Assembly: GCF_040717535.1 (NCBI RefSeq) | Contig: NZ_JBFEFI010000007.1 | Span: 310,001-374,000, forward strand | Source of the DNA: Thalassoglobus sp. JC818 | GTDB lineage: Bacteria > Planctomycetota > Planctomycetia > Planctomycetales > Planctomycetaceae | Reading direction: 5' to 3' | DNA: 64,000 nt | Translations under genes and position numbers: made by a program | Notes under the pieces: model-generated | Seen by the model: only the letters and a program-made list of their open reading frames with translations | Told to the model about the DNA's origin: nothing | Database searches by the model: none | Shown: one piece after another, positions 52,352 to 63,980 of the stretch | Position numbering within the stretch: the first letter of the stretch is position 1 | Layout: each line of letters opens with the position of its first letter

Positions 52352-54163
52352 ATGCGAAGAACGGACATTCGCAACATCGCGATCATTGCCCACGTCGACC
52401 ACGGAAAAACGACGCTTGTCGACTCATTGCTGCGACAAGGCGGACAGTTCCGCGACTCGCAACTCGTCGGCGACTGTATTCTCGATTCCAACGACCTGGA
52501 GCGGGAACGCGGCATCACAATTCTCTCGAAGAACATTGCCATTCCCTACAAGGGAGTGAAGATCAACGTGATCGATACACCCGGCCACGCCGATTTCGGT
52601 GGGGAAGTCGAGCGTGTTCTCCGCATGGCTGACGGTGCATTGATTCTCGTTGATGCATTCGAAGGCCCACGACCACAAACACGATTCGTGCTCACAAAGG
52701 CTCTCGAAGTCGGACTGCGCCCGATCATCGTGATCAACAAAATCGATCGCCCGGATTGCCGCCCCGATGACGTTCTTCTGGAAACCGTCCACTTGATGGA
52801 AGAACTCGGCGCCGAAGATTCGCTCGAAATTCCTTACATCTACGCGAGTGGTCGTGCAGGATTCGCATCACACGACTCGGAAGCCCGTGACGGAAACATT
52901 CTTCCGCTGCTCGACCTCATTCTGGAACACGTTCCCGGTCCTGTGGCGAATGTCGAAGCTCCACTGCAAATGGCGGTGACGTCGATTCAGTGGTCCGAAT
53001 TCGTCGGACGAATCTGCATCGGTCGAGTCACAAATGGCGTCGTCCGTCCCGGCATGAATGTCGCGCTCATGAAAGCGGGTGGGAATGTCGTGAAGTCGTC
53101 CATCGAAGGTGTTGAAATCTTCGACAAGCTCGGACGAGCCAAAACAGACGAAGCTGGGGCAGGGGACATTGTCGCCCTCACCGGTCTCGCCAATGCCGAA
53201 ATCGGCGACACCATCGCTTCGGTCGATAATCCGGTGGCGCTTCCTCGGACTTCTGTCGACGAACCGACCCTGTCGATGGTCTTCACGATCAACTCTTCGC
53301 CATTCTCCGGGAAGAGCGGGAAGTTTCTGACAAGCCGCCACCTGCGAGATCGACTTCAGCGCGAACTCGAATCGAATGTTGCCCTCCGCGTGGAAGAAGC
53401 AGATGCGAAAGAGGCCTTCAAGGTCTCGGGACGAGGGTTGCTGCACCTGTCGATTCTGATCGAAACAATGCGACGCGAAGGGTACGAACTTTCCGTCGGA
53501 AAACCGGAAGTCATTCGTCGTCAGGTCGACGGAAAATGGCAAGAGCCTTTTGAAATTCTCGAGATCGAAGTCCCATCAACCGATGTCGGAACCGTGATCG
53601 AAATCGTCTCAGCCCGGAAAGGTCAACTCCAGGAGTTGAAAGCCGGAACGGGAACGCATTCACACGTGCAATTCCTCATTCCCGCCCGTGGACTGATTGG
53701 ACTCCGAACACGACTGCTGAACGCTTCCAAGGGTGAAGCGGTCATGAACCATCGCTTTGAGTGCTACGCAGAACTCGAAGGTGAGATTCCTCGACGGAAG
53801 AACGGCGTGCTGATCTCCCAAATTCAGGGCAAAGCGACAGCTTACGCTCTGTGGAAACTGAGCGAACGCGCCGATCTGTTGATCGCCCCCGGAACGGATG
53901 TTTACGAAGGAATGATCGTCGGAGAAAATTCACGCGACAACGATCTCGTTGTGAATCCGGTCCGCGAGAAGAAGTTGACTAACGTTCGAGCGTCCGGTTC
54001 CGACGACAACATCGTCCTTGAACCTCCGCGAGCAATGTCCCTCGAAATGGCACTGGAGTACATCGAGGCAGATGAGTACCTCGAAGTCACTCCCGATTCG
54101 CTTCGCCTGCGAAAAATCTGGCTGAAAGAAACCGATCGCAAACGCAATCCACTGCGTGGTTAG
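52352..54163 (+). CDS. typA: Translational GTPase TypA/BipA
   Basis: 603 residues from ATG 52352, where homology begins ([20 protein letters not shown]); GTG 52298 has a better ribosome site and would add 18 residues. G1 [10 protein letters not shown]3 [16 protein letters not shown] and G4 NKIDRPD are present, then the domain II, III and V regions and the TypA-specific C-terminal domain ([42 protein letters not shown]). It acts on the ribosome in assembly and stress adaptation. Confidence 0.95.
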   Translation: MRRTDIRNIAIIAHVDHGKTTLVDSLLRQGGQFRDSQLVGDCILDSNDLERERGITILSKNIAIPYKGVKINVIDTPGHADFGGEVERVLRMADGALILVDAFEGPRPQTRFVLTKALEVGLRPIIVINKIDRPDCRPDDVLLETVHLMEELGAEDSLEIPYIYASGRAGFASHDSEARDGNILPLLDLILEHVPGPVANVEAPLQMAVTSIQWSEFVGRICIGRVTNGVVRPGMNVALMKAGGNVVKSSIEGVEIFDKLGRAKTDEAGAGDIVALTGLANAEIGDTIASVDNPVALPRTSVDEPTLSMVFTINSSPFSGKSGKFLTSRHLRDRLQRELESNVALRVEEADAKEAFKVSGRGLLHLSILIETMRREGYELSVGKPEVIRRQVDGKWQEPFEILEIEVPSTDVGTVIEIVSARKGQLQELKAGTGTHSHVQFLIPARGLIGLRTRLLNASKGEAVMNHRFECYAELEGEIPRRKNGVLISQIQGKATAYALWKLSERADLLIAPGTDVYEGMIVGENSRDNDLVVNPVREKKLTNVRASGSDDNIVLEPPRAMSLEMALEYIEADEYLEVTPDSLRLRKIWLKETDRKRNPLRG

Positions 54164-54283
54164 AGCATTTTCTGATTTTTTCGCACGGTCCCGCACAAGC
54201 AAGCACAGCCTTTTCACTTGTGAAACAGTGCAAGCGAGTGCACCGGAAAGAGCAACTTGCTCTAGAATCTCATAGTTTATTCA

Positions 54284-54322
54284 CAGCACTTGTCGAAACA
54301 TGCTTTCGATGAGTGCTGTTTT
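54284..54322 (+). terminator. Terminator after typA
   Basis: CAGCACT (54284-54290) pairs with AGTGCTG (54312-54318), with inner TCGAAA/TTTCGA pairing, followed by TTTTCG. It lies between the convergent typA and potassium-channel genes. Confidence 0.6.
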
Positions 54323-54397
54323 CGTTGAGGTGATCCGCTGTGTGTTCTTTGACACGCGATTGCGCTCCCTGGCCTGAACGATCTCAGCTTGGCTGAG

Positions 54398-55513
54398 TTA
54401 CTCGGCCTGGCTCGCCAATGCGGTGACTGCGACTTGAGTTCCGAAGGCGAATAAGCTGTCGCCTTGTTCGATTTTGACTGTCCCTTCCGGTGCGATGATA
54501 TGCTGCCCGGACTGGCGACGAATACCGATGACCATGATCCCTTTTTCACGAAGATCCGTCTGCGAGAGCTGTCGATCGATGTAGGGACTGTCTTCCTGAA
54601 TCTGCACCTCAGCGAGCTCCAGATCGTTCTCGGAACCGTGCGTGACTTCAAGAAAATCTTCGATGCTCGGGCTCAGCATGAAGCGAGCCATCTTCATTGC
54701 GCCGCTGCTGAACGGGCTAATCACCCGAGTCGCTCCAGCACGCTGCAGCTTCAGGACTGCACCCTCCTCACTGGCTCGTGCAACGATCTGGATGGAACTG
54801 CAAAGCAGTCGAGCGGACAGCACGACGTATACGTTGTCTGCATCTGTGGGCAAAACTGTGGCCATCGATGTGGCGCGGGAGACTCCAGCTTCCTGAAGCA
54901 CAGAGTCGTCTGTTGCGTCCCCGTGCACATAAAGCCAGCGTGATTCCTTGCAGATTTCTTCGAGTCGCTGCAAATCGCGATCGATGACCACGAACGGTTT
55001 TCGCTTCGCTTCCAAATGCTCGCAAATGGCTGTCCCCATCCGTCCCATTCCACACACGATGAAATGGTCGTTGAGAGCTTCGAGTTGCTGATGCATTCTT
55101 CTCTTCTCCAGGAGCGTGCGGATGTCTGCATTGACAATGATTTGTCCGAGCTGAAAGGCACTGTAGGTGAAGATTCCAATCCCAACCATCATGTAAATAA
55201 TGATGAAGACCATGCCTTCCGGAGTTCGCGGAACATCACGCGACCCGACAGTCGTCAGAGTAATCACTGCCAGATAAGCAGCTTCCAGCCAAGTCGAATC
55301 GGAGAGCGCGTGAATACCGACCGTCCCGAAGATCGTAATCCCCAGGAGCAGAACGAAAATAACCACGAGTTGTCGCATTCGACAATCAATCCCCACCGAC
55401 GTGCTGAATCTCGCCCGAATTTTGTTTTCGGGGCAATCCAGACATTTCTCAAACTCGATCTCGCCAATCCGCTCAAGCAACAGCAGCTTGCTCGACTCTT
55501 CTCGGTGAGCCAT
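54398..55513 (-). CDS. Two-TM potassium channel with TrkA-N/TrkA-C (MthK/Kch-like), unusual filter
   Basis: 371 residues. A short N-terminal region with Cys24, Cys27 and Cys44, TM1 (49-66), pore helix and filter T88-V-G-S-R-D93, TM2 (100-123), then a RCK/TrkA-N Rossmann domain (FIVCGMGRMGTAICEHL, VVIDRD, GDATDDSVLQEAG) and a TrkA-C domain (about 295-371). K+ channels normally have TVGYGD; TVGSRD is a marked change. A start at Met46 (55378) is possible. It could be a K+ channel with altered selectivity or a non-conducting sensor. Confidence 0.87.
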   Translation of the reverse strand: MAHREESSKLLLLERIGEIEFEKCLDCPENKIRARFSTSVGIDCRMRQLVVIFVLLLGITIFGTVGIHALSDSTWLEAAYLAVITLTTVGSRDVPRTPEGMVFIIIYMMVGIGIFTYSAFQLGQIIVNADIRTLLEKRRMHQQLEALNDHFIVCGMGRMGTAICEHLEAKRKPFVVIDRDLQRLEEICKESRWLYVHGDATDDSVLQEAGVSRATSMATVLPTDADNVYVVLSARLLCSSIQIVARASEEGAVLKLQRAGATRVISPFSSGAMKMARFMLSPSIEDFLEVTHGSENDLELAEVQIQEDSPYIDRQLSQTDLREKGIMVIGIRRQSGQHIIAPEGTVKIEQGDSLFAFGTQVAVTALASQAE

Positions 55514-55618
55514 ACACCGGGTGAATCACGAGGGGCACGAAGCCGAACGCTGCAAACCTGATACGAATGTGGTCACAGAATAGCGAATGCAGTGTCGCTG
55601 AGCGAATTCAGAGAGAGA

Positions 55619-56731
55619 CTACTCGGTAATCGTCGAGAGCGGATGAGAGCTGACCTTGGGGTTCACTTCGCGGAGCGGGTTCGATTCTCCGATTTGAACC
55701 GGAGCGCTAGTGCCATCCATTTCGCGAAAAGCTTCGACGCGTGTCCGGATGCTCTTTCGCTGATTGAACTGCAGGGCTCCCTCCAGAGTGACAACCATAT
55801 CAATTTTCTGAAGCGTCTCGCTGCGACGGGGAAGGCCGTTGTCGGTGTCGATTTCTGAGCTTCCGACCGTTTCGCCGCCGGTCACTGTAATTCGCACTCC
55901 AGTTTCTTCATCGACCGCAACGGGAGTTGTCGACGGCGTGACCTTTCCGCGAATGTCGACGACTGCCACTCCTGATTCGATCCTCTTCAACGTATAGACG
56001 TTCAATGAGTGCATTGGAATCGGTCGAGTGAGCGTGAACGAGCGTTCCCATTGATCCCCAGCACGATAGCGAGGATTGCGGGGCAACTGGCCGATGGCTT
56101 CACCGATGAAATCTGCCAGCCCGGAATCGCCGGAAGCGGTTTCCACTTCGAGAACGACATCGGCGTGAAACTCTTCCGGGATGCCATGCAGCACTGATGC
56201 GACAAATTGATCAAATTGCTCGACGGAAGCAATTCGCAAGTCTTCATCGAGCCAACAGGTAAACCCAGACTGACTCATATTCAGAAACGCCTGCAATGTC
56301 GGCGACAACTCTTCAGGTGGCTGATCCGAATCAAAGTCGACGGAATCCTCTCCAACGCGCTGACTGAACAGAATTCGGTCGTAGTCAACTCGAAGCTTCG
56401 TTCGCTTGTCGACTCGATCTTCAACTGTGAACACGAATCGCACATCGAGATTGCTGACGACTTGTTGCGACGGACCTGAAAGAGAATCCTGCAGCAACTC
56501 CTGTTCAACTCGTTTGCGAAGCGGGAATCGCTCCCCGACTTGCAGGCTTTGATCAGCGGACAGATATTCGGAGGATTTGACGGAGTCTTGCTCGGACGCC
56601 ACCGGAGTTTTAGCGTCCCACGAGCGTTCTGGCTCGTTCGCCTGATCTGTTTTTTTGTCTTTTCCGCAACCGGCGAACGAAATCAGCACGATCAGCCCAA
56701 GCATCGCCTGCCATCCAGTGAAACTCCGCAT
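55619..56731 (-). CDS. Lipoprotein of unknown function (DUF6263-like)
   Basis: 370 residues from ATG 56731, six bases after AAGGAG. The signal peptide ends in SFAGC22, a lipobox with Phe at -3. A disordered linker (30-60) leads to a beta-rich domain with repeated strands, e.g. YRAGDQWERSFTLTRPIPMHS and VRITVTGGETVGSSEIDTDNG. It resembles secreted planctomycete proteins classed as DUF6263, recalled from memory only. Function unknown. Confidence 0.65.
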   Translation of the reverse strand: MRSFTGWQAMLGLIVLISFAGCGKDKKTDQANEPERSWDAKTPVASEQDSVKSSEYLSADQSLQVGERFPLRKRVEQELLQDSLSGPSQQVVSNLDVRFVFTVEDRVDKRTKLRVDYDRILFSQRVGEDSVDFDSDQPPEELSPTLQAFLNMSQSGFTCWLDEDLRIASVEQFDQFVASVLHGIPEEFHADVVLEVETASGDSGLADFIGEAIGQLPRNPRYRAGDQWERSFTLTRPIPMHSLNVYTLKRIESGVAVVDIRGKVTPSTTPVAVDEETGVRITVTGGETVGSSEIDTDNGLPRRSETLQKIDMVVTLEGALQFNQRKSIRTRVEAFREMDGTSAPVQIGESNPLREVNPKVSSHPLSTITE

Positions 56732-56965
56732 CATCAACTCCTTCGATGATTTTGTGGCCCGCGAGTGAAAATCGGCCCCTGTCTCAATTTTCCAAGATGG
56801 TGAAAGATATCATTTTCAGCGGAACAGAATCCAGACCACTTTGCATGAAATCACAAAGGAGTAAAGTGTTTCACTGAAAGAACATAATCCTCAGACAGAA
56901 TGACCTGGCCGGGTGTGAATACTGGGGCGCAGAGGCAGGTTGATCGCGACGAACGGGAGATTTTC

Positions 56966-58201
56966 ATGGATTCAGGGAAGAGAGTGCAGGTCGCGATTCT
57001 GGGGGGCGGACCAGTGGGACTGGAAGCGGCGGTAGCCTGTGCTCAGTCCGGGCTTGAATTCGTTCTCTTTGAACGAGGGGCGATTGCTGACAACGTGCAG
57101 AAATGGGGGCACGTGCAACTCTTCAGCCCGCTTTCGATGAATCTCTCTTTAGAGGCATGTCGCTTACTGAGTGAAAAGGGGCATCCCGTTCCATCCGAAA
57201 ACGCTCTGCTGACCGGTAGAGATTTCGTCGAGCAAATACTTGTTCCGCTTGCGAAATCGCTGAGACCTTTCGGGCGTATTCAAGAGCACTCGAAGGTCGT
57301 GCACGTAAGCCGTGACGGGTTGCTCAAATCAGATTTCATTGGAAATGAACAGCGACAAGCGGCGCCGTTTCGGTTGTTTGTTAAAGCCGGGGACGAAGAT
57401 TCGATCGTGTTGGCGGATGCGGTCATCGACTGTACCGGCACCTTCGGGAATCACAACTGGCTCGGGAGTGGTGGCATCCCGTGCTTGGGAGAACAAAGAT
57501 TCTCCGAGAGGATTCGCTACGACATTCCTGACATTCAGGGCGTTGACCGATCCGAGTATCAAGACCAGAAGACGCTGATTGTCGGTGCTGGGTATACCGC
57601 AGCGACGAACGTCGTCAATCTGTCAGAGTTGGCGAAATCAAGCACAAGGACTCAGATCGTGTGGGTGACTCGTCGAAGTGCTTCGGCCCCGATTCCCCGG
57701 ATCGAAAATGATTCTTTGATTGGTCGAGATTCGCTCGCTGAGCGGGCGAACAGTCTGTCCGTCGCGAACGACAGTCCCGTCACATGGATGTCAGGATACG
57801 TCGTCGAAGAAATTAGAAGCGGCGTCAAATTTCCGCTGTCGGTCACTCTTACGAACGTTGAGAGTCATGAAAAGGCAGAAATCGAAGTCGACCGGATTCT
57901 CGGGAACGTCGGCAATCAACCGGATCGGTCGATGTGTCAGGAACTCCAAGTCCATGAATGTTACGCATCGTTTGGACCAATGAAGCTGGCTGCTGCCCTG
58001 ATGGGGGAGACTTCGGCGGACTGCCTTACTCAAGCATCGCACGGTATTGATGTTCTGCGTTCCCCGGAGCCAAATTTCTTCGTTTGCGGCTCCAAGAGTT
58101 ATGGCCGGAACTCTCGTTTTCTGATGCGAATCGGAATCGAGCAGGTCCAACTGGTCGCTGCTGAGTTAAGCAAGATTCTTTCGAATCGAGAAGCTGGCTA
58201 G
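56966..58201 (+). CDS. FAD-dependent oxidoreductase (flavin monooxygenase-like)
   Basis: 411 residues from ATG 56966 with GGGAG six bases upstream (a longer frame from 56900 is not used). VAILGGGPVGLEAAVACA is the FAD-binding GxGxxG motif; a second nucleotide motif LIVGAGYTAATNVVNL lies near 205, and FVCGSKSYGRNSRFLMRIG at the end binds FAD. This two-motif plan fits flavin monooxygenases and thioredoxin-reductase-like proteins. Substrate unknown. Confidence 0.85.
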   Translation: MDSGKRVQVAILGGGPVGLEAAVACAQSGLEFVLFERGAIADNVQKWGHVQLFSPLSMNLSLEACRLLSEKGHPVPSENALLTGRDFVEQILVPLAKSLRPFGRIQEHSKVVHVSRDGLLKSDFIGNEQRQAAPFRLFVKAGDEDSIVLADAVIDCTGTFGNHNWLGSGGIPCLGEQRFSERIRYDIPDIQGVDRSEYQDQKTLIVGAGYTAATNVVNLSELAKSSTRTQIVWVTRRSASAPIPRIENDSLIGRDSLAERANSLSVANDSPVTWMSGYVVEEIRSGVKFPLSVTLTNVESHEKAEIEVDRILGNVGNQPDRSMCQELQVHECYASFGPMKLAAALMGETSADCLTQASHGIDVLRSPEPNFFVCGSKSYGRNSRFLMRIGIEQVQLVAAELSKILSNREAG

Positions 58202-58211
58202 AGCTAAAAGA

Positions 58212-58253
58212 AGAACGCTTTCCCTGCAAACAATGTCGCGGGGAAAGCGTTCT
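58212..58253. terminator. Strong bidirectional terminator
   Basis: AGAACGCTTTCCC (58212-58224) and GGGAAAGCGTTCT (58241-58253) form a perfect 13-bp stem with a 16-base loop between convergent genes, followed by GAAATTTTC on the plus strand and CTTTTAG on the minus strand. Confidence 0.8.
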
Positions 58254-58353
58254 GAAATTTTCTCGAAACCTGTTTCGCTCAGTTGATTGAGCAATTGCTG
58301 CATTAATGTGTAAATGCTGGCATTCGCAATTGGTGAGCGACCATCACGGTCGA

Positions 58354-59388
58354 TTAACTACCGCTTTGAATCACTCCATCGGCCTCGAAAGTGAGAGGGA
58401 GTTCTCGGCCTGCGACGTTGACAGTGAATGTCTCGGCGAAGTTTCCGGGTTCATCCGGGACCTTCACTCGGAATGGAACAACGTGCACAGTTTTGGGGGT
58501 ATCGGTGACTGGTTTGATCTCAAAACAGTCAGGATGCCCATCGCACTCGATGCTCTCGATGACGAACGGACGACGCCCTTTGACCACAACGTTGAAAGGC
58601 TTGGTTTGGCCGGGAGTCAGGCTTCCCAGATCAAAATGGCTGGGAACGATTTCGATGTCGGGAGAGACCCGTCCGGATACCAGAAGCGGGACTTCTGGAG
58701 AGCTCTTGTCGTCAGTAACCAACAGGATACGGTCCTGAAAGTCCCCGAGTGGGGCGGTTTTGTCCAACTGAATAGTGAGTTCGTATTCGACCCGGCCAGC
58801 GGTGCGCACGATTTCGTTGAGTTCAACCTTCAGGTTCTCGTCATCGACTTTGACGTCCTTGATCGCCCAGTCGCTTCGACCGGCGTAGGCGACTTTGACT
58901 TTGCGTTCAGCGCCGAGTTGATAGTCGACTGCTCCGAAATCTGCATTGCCCGGAGTGAGGACAACATCGGAGCGAATGTAGGCTGTGATCGGAACACGCA
59001 CTGTCTTTTGAGCAGTCCCTTTTGCTCCGCGGAACTCAAGAGTGATATCGACGTTCGAGTCCTTGCGGTGCATGAATTTGACGGTGTCCATTTCGACGTC
59101 AATTTCAGCCACGTCTCGTGTTTTCAGGAGAGACTTGTTGGGCTTCGCAGCAGTGCAGCCGCAAGTTGTTCCAACGTTGACGATGTGAACGTCTTCTTCG
59201 TACAGATTGGTGACTTCGATGACATGTCGCGTTTCAGCACCGCGTGCAACCGTTCCGAAGTCGACCTTGAGGTCGGACAGCATTTTCTCAGCCCAGTTTA
59301 ATTCGCGCCCGGACTGAGCAAATGTTGGAGATGTCAGGTTCGAGCTGATCAAACCGACCAACGCAACGATCAGCAAATTCCGATTCAT
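58354..59388 (-). CDS. Secreted DUF1573 protein
   Basis: 344 residues from ATG 59388 (AGGAAA upstream) with a signal peptide (1-25). DFGTVARGAETRHVIEVTN and VGTTCGCTAAKPNKSLL are the DUF1573 signature; two further Ig-like (ASH/MSP-type) repeats follow, e.g. DFGAVDYQLG and DLGSLTPGQTKPFNV. Such proteins are extracytoplasmic, function unknown; expansions are common in planctomycetes. Confidence 0.9.
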   Translation of the reverse strand: MNRNLLIVALVGLISSNLTSPTFAQSGRELNWAEKMLSDLKVDFGTVARGAETRHVIEVTNLYEEDVHIVNVGTTCGCTAAKPNKSLLKTRDVAEIDVEMDTVKFMHRKDSNVDITLEFRGAKGTAQKTVRVPITAYIRSDVVLTPGNADFGAVDYQLGAERKVKVAYAGRSDWAIKDVKVDDENLKVELNEIVRTAGRVEYELTIQLDKTAPLGDFQDRILLVTDDKSSPEVPLLVSGRVSPDIEIVPSHFDLGSLTPGQTKPFNVVVKGRRPFVIESIECDGHPDCFEIKPVTDTPKTVHVVPFRVKVPDEPGNFAETFTVNVAGRELPLTFEADGVIQSGS

Positions 59389-60020
59389 CACAGTTTCCTG
59401 TTCTCTCCCGATGCCACGACTTGCAACTGGACTCATAGTATCAGTTTGATATGTTGACTGTTCGATGCGTTGTGGACTCAAAGTGCATCATTCGTCATGG
59501 CAGTTTATCAAAATCACCACCGCACAATAACAGATTCATCTCAGAAATCACGAACGACGGTGTCGCTGGCTCAACATGCAAGTTGCACGCCGAACTGATT
59601 CGCGATTTTCACTCCAAAGATGACCGCAATTCGAGCGGAATCAAATCAATCGCTCGTGATCAAACGGTGGCAGATCGAATTCGTTCCCACCTGGAACAAA
59701 CGTGTCTGTTCAGGAAGGATAACAGGCTTTGACAATCAGGCAATTGTCGGGCGAGTTGAGCGGTTGCGCAAAGAGAAGAGCCATGCTTCGGTCGAGGTGA
59801 ACCAAAGCATGGCTGCGGAGATGAATCGATTGTCGTAGGTGAGGCCACTCACCTGAATTCACATCTTGGGACGAGTGTCAAACTTTCTCGGGTGTGACTG
59901 AGTCACGATTTTTGAACGGAAGGAAATTCAATTCCTTGCACACTTTGCCAAATTTGACCGTTCCAGCTTTGAGTGTGTCGACGTTTTGCAATTCTGATGC
60001 GACGCGTTTGAGATTCGGAT
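59389..60020. other. Intergenic stretch left of the tad genes
   Basis: About 630 bases between the DUF1573 start and the 3' end of tadC. Small frames have no family look. Apart from the hairpin at 59770-59813 I see nothing. Confidence 0.45.
59770..59813 (-). terminator. Terminator-like hairpin downstream of tadC
   Basis: GCCATGCTT (59780-59788) and AAGCATGGC (59805-59813) are perfect complements; on the minus strand TCTTCTCTTT follows. It lies about 210 bases after the tadC stop. Confidence 0.6.
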
Positions 60021-60956
60021 TTACTGAGTGAGAAGCTCTCGAATCATCATGATGGCGGCCGGGCCGACGAGCACCACGAAAATCCCGGGGAAAATGAACA
60101 GCACGAGCGGGAAGATCATTTTCACAGCGGTCGCAGCTGCTTTCTCTTCAGCCAGCTGGCTTCGCTTGATTCGCATGCTGTCTGACTGCACACGCAATGC
60201 CTGTGCGATCGAAGAACCGAACTTGTCAGCCTGAATCAGAATCGCAGCGAGAGCCTTGACGTCGTCGACTCCGGTTCGAATTCCAAGATCGTGTAGAACT
60301 TCGCGTCGATTTCGGCCGAGTTGAAGTTGCTTGTTGCAGTGATTGAACTCTGTGCAGATCTCTGGAGAAGCATCTCCCAACTCTTCAGCGACGCGTCTCA
60401 TGGCTGCATCCAGACCAAGTCCGGCTTCCACACAAACGACCAAAAGGTCCAGAGCATCTGGGAGGCTGAGGAAAATCTTCTGTTTGCGGGAGTATGCGAG
60501 GAGCGTCAAGAAGACGCCGGGCAGAAACAGCCCGAGTCCACCGAAAGCGATCAAAACGAGCATCGCATCAGTCGACAATCCCATTGTCAGGAAGCCTAGA
60601 CCACCACCGAAGAAAATTCCAAGAGCCAGGCAGGCAACTTTAATGGCCAGGTAAAGCGTTGGAGCATTCGGTGAAGAAAACCCGGCGTTGGCCAGTTTCA
60701 CCTTCAAATTGTTTTGTTCAAGGTCGGTCTTGGGCTGCACAACTCGCGAGAGGGCAGGGGCTGCCTTTTTGAAAGCGCTGCTGACGCCGCTTTCCTTAAT
60801 GCTGTCACCGTCCGCACGGCGTTTTTTTCCTTCTTTTAATTCTTCCAGGCGTTCCGCGACTCGCGAATCGCTCTTTGAGAATGCAGAGACGACTGCCCAG
60901 ATCCCGAGCATCACCGCTGCGAAGACCGCGTAAGGGATGAATGTGGTCATTTCCAT
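60021..60956 (-). CDS. tadC: Tad secretion membrane protein TadC (T2SSF domain)
   Basis: 311 residues from ATG 60956 with GGAG upstream. N-terminal membrane helix, cytoplasmic T2SSF domain with LPDALDLLVVCVEAGLGLDAAM and LAAILIQADKFGSSIAQALRV, and C-terminal helices (MIFPLVLFIFPGIFVVLVG). It forms the platform with TadB for Flp pilus export. Third gene of the tadA-tadB-tadC set. Confidence 0.92.
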   Translation of the reverse strand: MEMTTFIPYAVFAAVMLGIWAVVSAFSKSDSRVAERLEELKEGKKRRADGDSIKESGVSSAFKKAAPALSRVVQPKTDLEQNNLKVKLANAGFSSPNAPTLYLAIKVACLALGIFFGGGLGFLTMGLSTDAMLVLIAFGGLGLFLPGVFLTLLAYSRKQKIFLSLPDALDLLVVCVEAGLGLDAAMRRVAEELGDASPEICTEFNHCNKQLQLGRNRREVLHDLGIRTGVDDVKALAAILIQADKFGSSIAQALRVQSDSMRIKRSQLAEEKAAATAVKMIFPLVLFIFPGIFVVLVGPAAIMMIRELLTQ

Positions 60957-61034
60957 GGAAGACTCCAGAAGTCACTATTACAAGGTCGTTGTCGACCAGT
61001 TCGCAAGGAGAGGGTTTTCAGAGAGACGTGTGAA

Positions 61035-62033
61035 TCAGACTTTGATCGAAATAATCTTCTTAATGACAATGGCCCCCAGAATTTGAAGGACGACCGCCAC
61101 AGCGACCATTTTTCGCCCGAGTTCGTCAGTGAACAGCAGCATGACGTACTCAGGATTCAGCTTCCAAACAGCGAAGAAGAGTGCGATCGGCAAGGCCATC
61201 AGCACGATACCGCTGATTCGACCTTCCCCGGTGAGTGCCTGAACTTGGCCAAGAATTCGGAATCGATCGCGAATAATGCGTCCGATCTTGTCGAGGATTT
61301 CTGCGAGGTCACCACCCGATTGACGTTGAATGGAAACGGCCATCGCGAAGAACTTGTAGTCCATATTCGGAACGCGGATATAAAGGTGAGCGAGTGACTC
61401 CTCAACTGGCACACCAAGGTTCTGTTCCTCGTATGCGATGTTGAATTCTTTGGAAATCGGGTCCGGAAGTTCGTCGACAACCACTTTCATCGCAGCGGAA
61501 AGGCTGTGTCCTGAACGCAACGCTCGAGCAACAAGTTCCATCGCGTCGGGAAGCTGTTTCGAAAATTTCTTGAAGCGGCGGCTTCGTTTGAACAACAGCC
61601 ACCCGAAGGGCAGCAACGCACTGACGATAAACACGAGAGGGTAAGTCGGGAGTGGGATGCGAGACAGATATCCTGCTCCAAGTCCGATACCGCCGCACGC
61701 CATGACGACCATCAGAAAGACTTCGGGCTTCATCTGAACGTCTGCTTGAACAAACAACAGACGCATGTTGAGGAATCGTTCCATGAACCGGTTTGCGGCT
61801 CCGGAGATGCCTTCCATCCCTTCTTTCATCAACGCATCGCGGGTGACTTGAGGGCCATCAGACTTGGCTCGCTTCTTCCCAGCGAGAACGTCGAGTCGAT
61901 CTTCAATGTCTTTGCTGCTGTTGCCCTGCATGAGCAAAAGAGCAGAGATGATCGCTCCGAAGACTCCGATGAAGGCAATCACGGATGCTGTCATCGGGTC
62001 GATTGTCGTGGGAAGAAATGTTTCGAAATTCAT
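61035..62033 (-). CDS. tadB: Tad secretion membrane protein TadB (T2SSF domain)
   Basis: 332 residues. A membrane helix near 15-37, two more near 118-150, T2SSF domain LPDAMELVARALRSGHSLSAAMK and FFAMAVSIQRQSGGDLAEILDKIG, and C-terminal helices. The arrangement is the same as in TadC, as expected for the paired proteins. The gaps to tadA and tadC are about 80 bases. Confidence 0.92.
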   Translation of the reverse strand: MNFETFLPTTIDPMTASVIAFIGVFGAIISALLLMQGNSSKDIEDRLDVLAGKKRAKSDGPQVTRDALMKEGMEGISGAANRFMERFLNMRLLFVQADVQMKPEVFLMVVMACGGIGLGAGYLSRIPLPTYPLVFIVSALLPFGWLLFKRSRRFKKFSKQLPDAMELVARALRSGHSLSAAMKVVVDELPDPISKEFNIAYEEQNLGVPVEESLAHLYIRVPNMDYKFFAMAVSIQRQSGGDLAEILDKIGRIIRDRFRILGQVQALTGEGRISGIVLMALPIALFFAVWKLNPEYVMLLFTDELGRKMVAVAVVLQILGAIVIKKIISIKV

Positions 62034-62115
62034 TGGGCGGACCCCATTTATTCAATCGAATTGAATTCAGAAGATGAAATTGAAATGTTGGCGAGTGCCA
62101 GTGATGACAGGTGGG

Positions 62116-63432
<1,317 letters not shown>

Positions 63433-63980
63433 GCATCGCTCTCCATTGAATCTCTATGCACGAAACCCGCGCGGGATCTCTGCAGATGGACAATACTTGG
63501 CGAAACCTAGCTCACGCTCGCGGTGAGGAATTCCGGAATCGTCAGAGGTGTTGAAAAAATCCGACACACCGGAGAGATTGACTCGTCACAAACCGGGCAA
63601 TCAGCGTCAACTGAAAGCACTTTTCCGGTTGTAGTGTTAAAAACGATACTGCGGATGCTGGAAACGACTCGGTAAAGTGTGGGGTTTTCGATTGACTATT
63701 GAAATTCTCTCACTTACGGTAAACTTCAGAGAGAAGCTGAGCGCTCGTGGAAAATGTGATGCACTCTCTTTACAGGTCTCCTGACCTGGCAAGTTGACTT
63801 CCCCCCCGCCGAGATTCTCAACCGAATCTCACCATGCCCACCTGAATTTGTGAGTTCATTCCCGAAACGGATCGTTCGTCGGTGAAAGAGAAGCGTGCAA
63901 ACCGCATTCACTTTTTCATCAGGAATGGAATTGTCACACCTACCTAAACTTGAGTCCAACAGGACAAGGAGCAGAGGTTA
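63433..63980. other. Intergenic stretch upstream of tadA
   Basis: 548 bases between tadA and a possible plus-strand gene; presumably holds their promoters. One minus-strand frame (63726-63959) has no family look. No clear promoter or hairpin found. Confidence 0.45.

Noticed and set aside
55670-55700. GGTTCGATTCTCC, a T-loop-like stretch
   Set aside because: It lies inside the lipoprotein coding sequence and no cloverleaf can be built around it.
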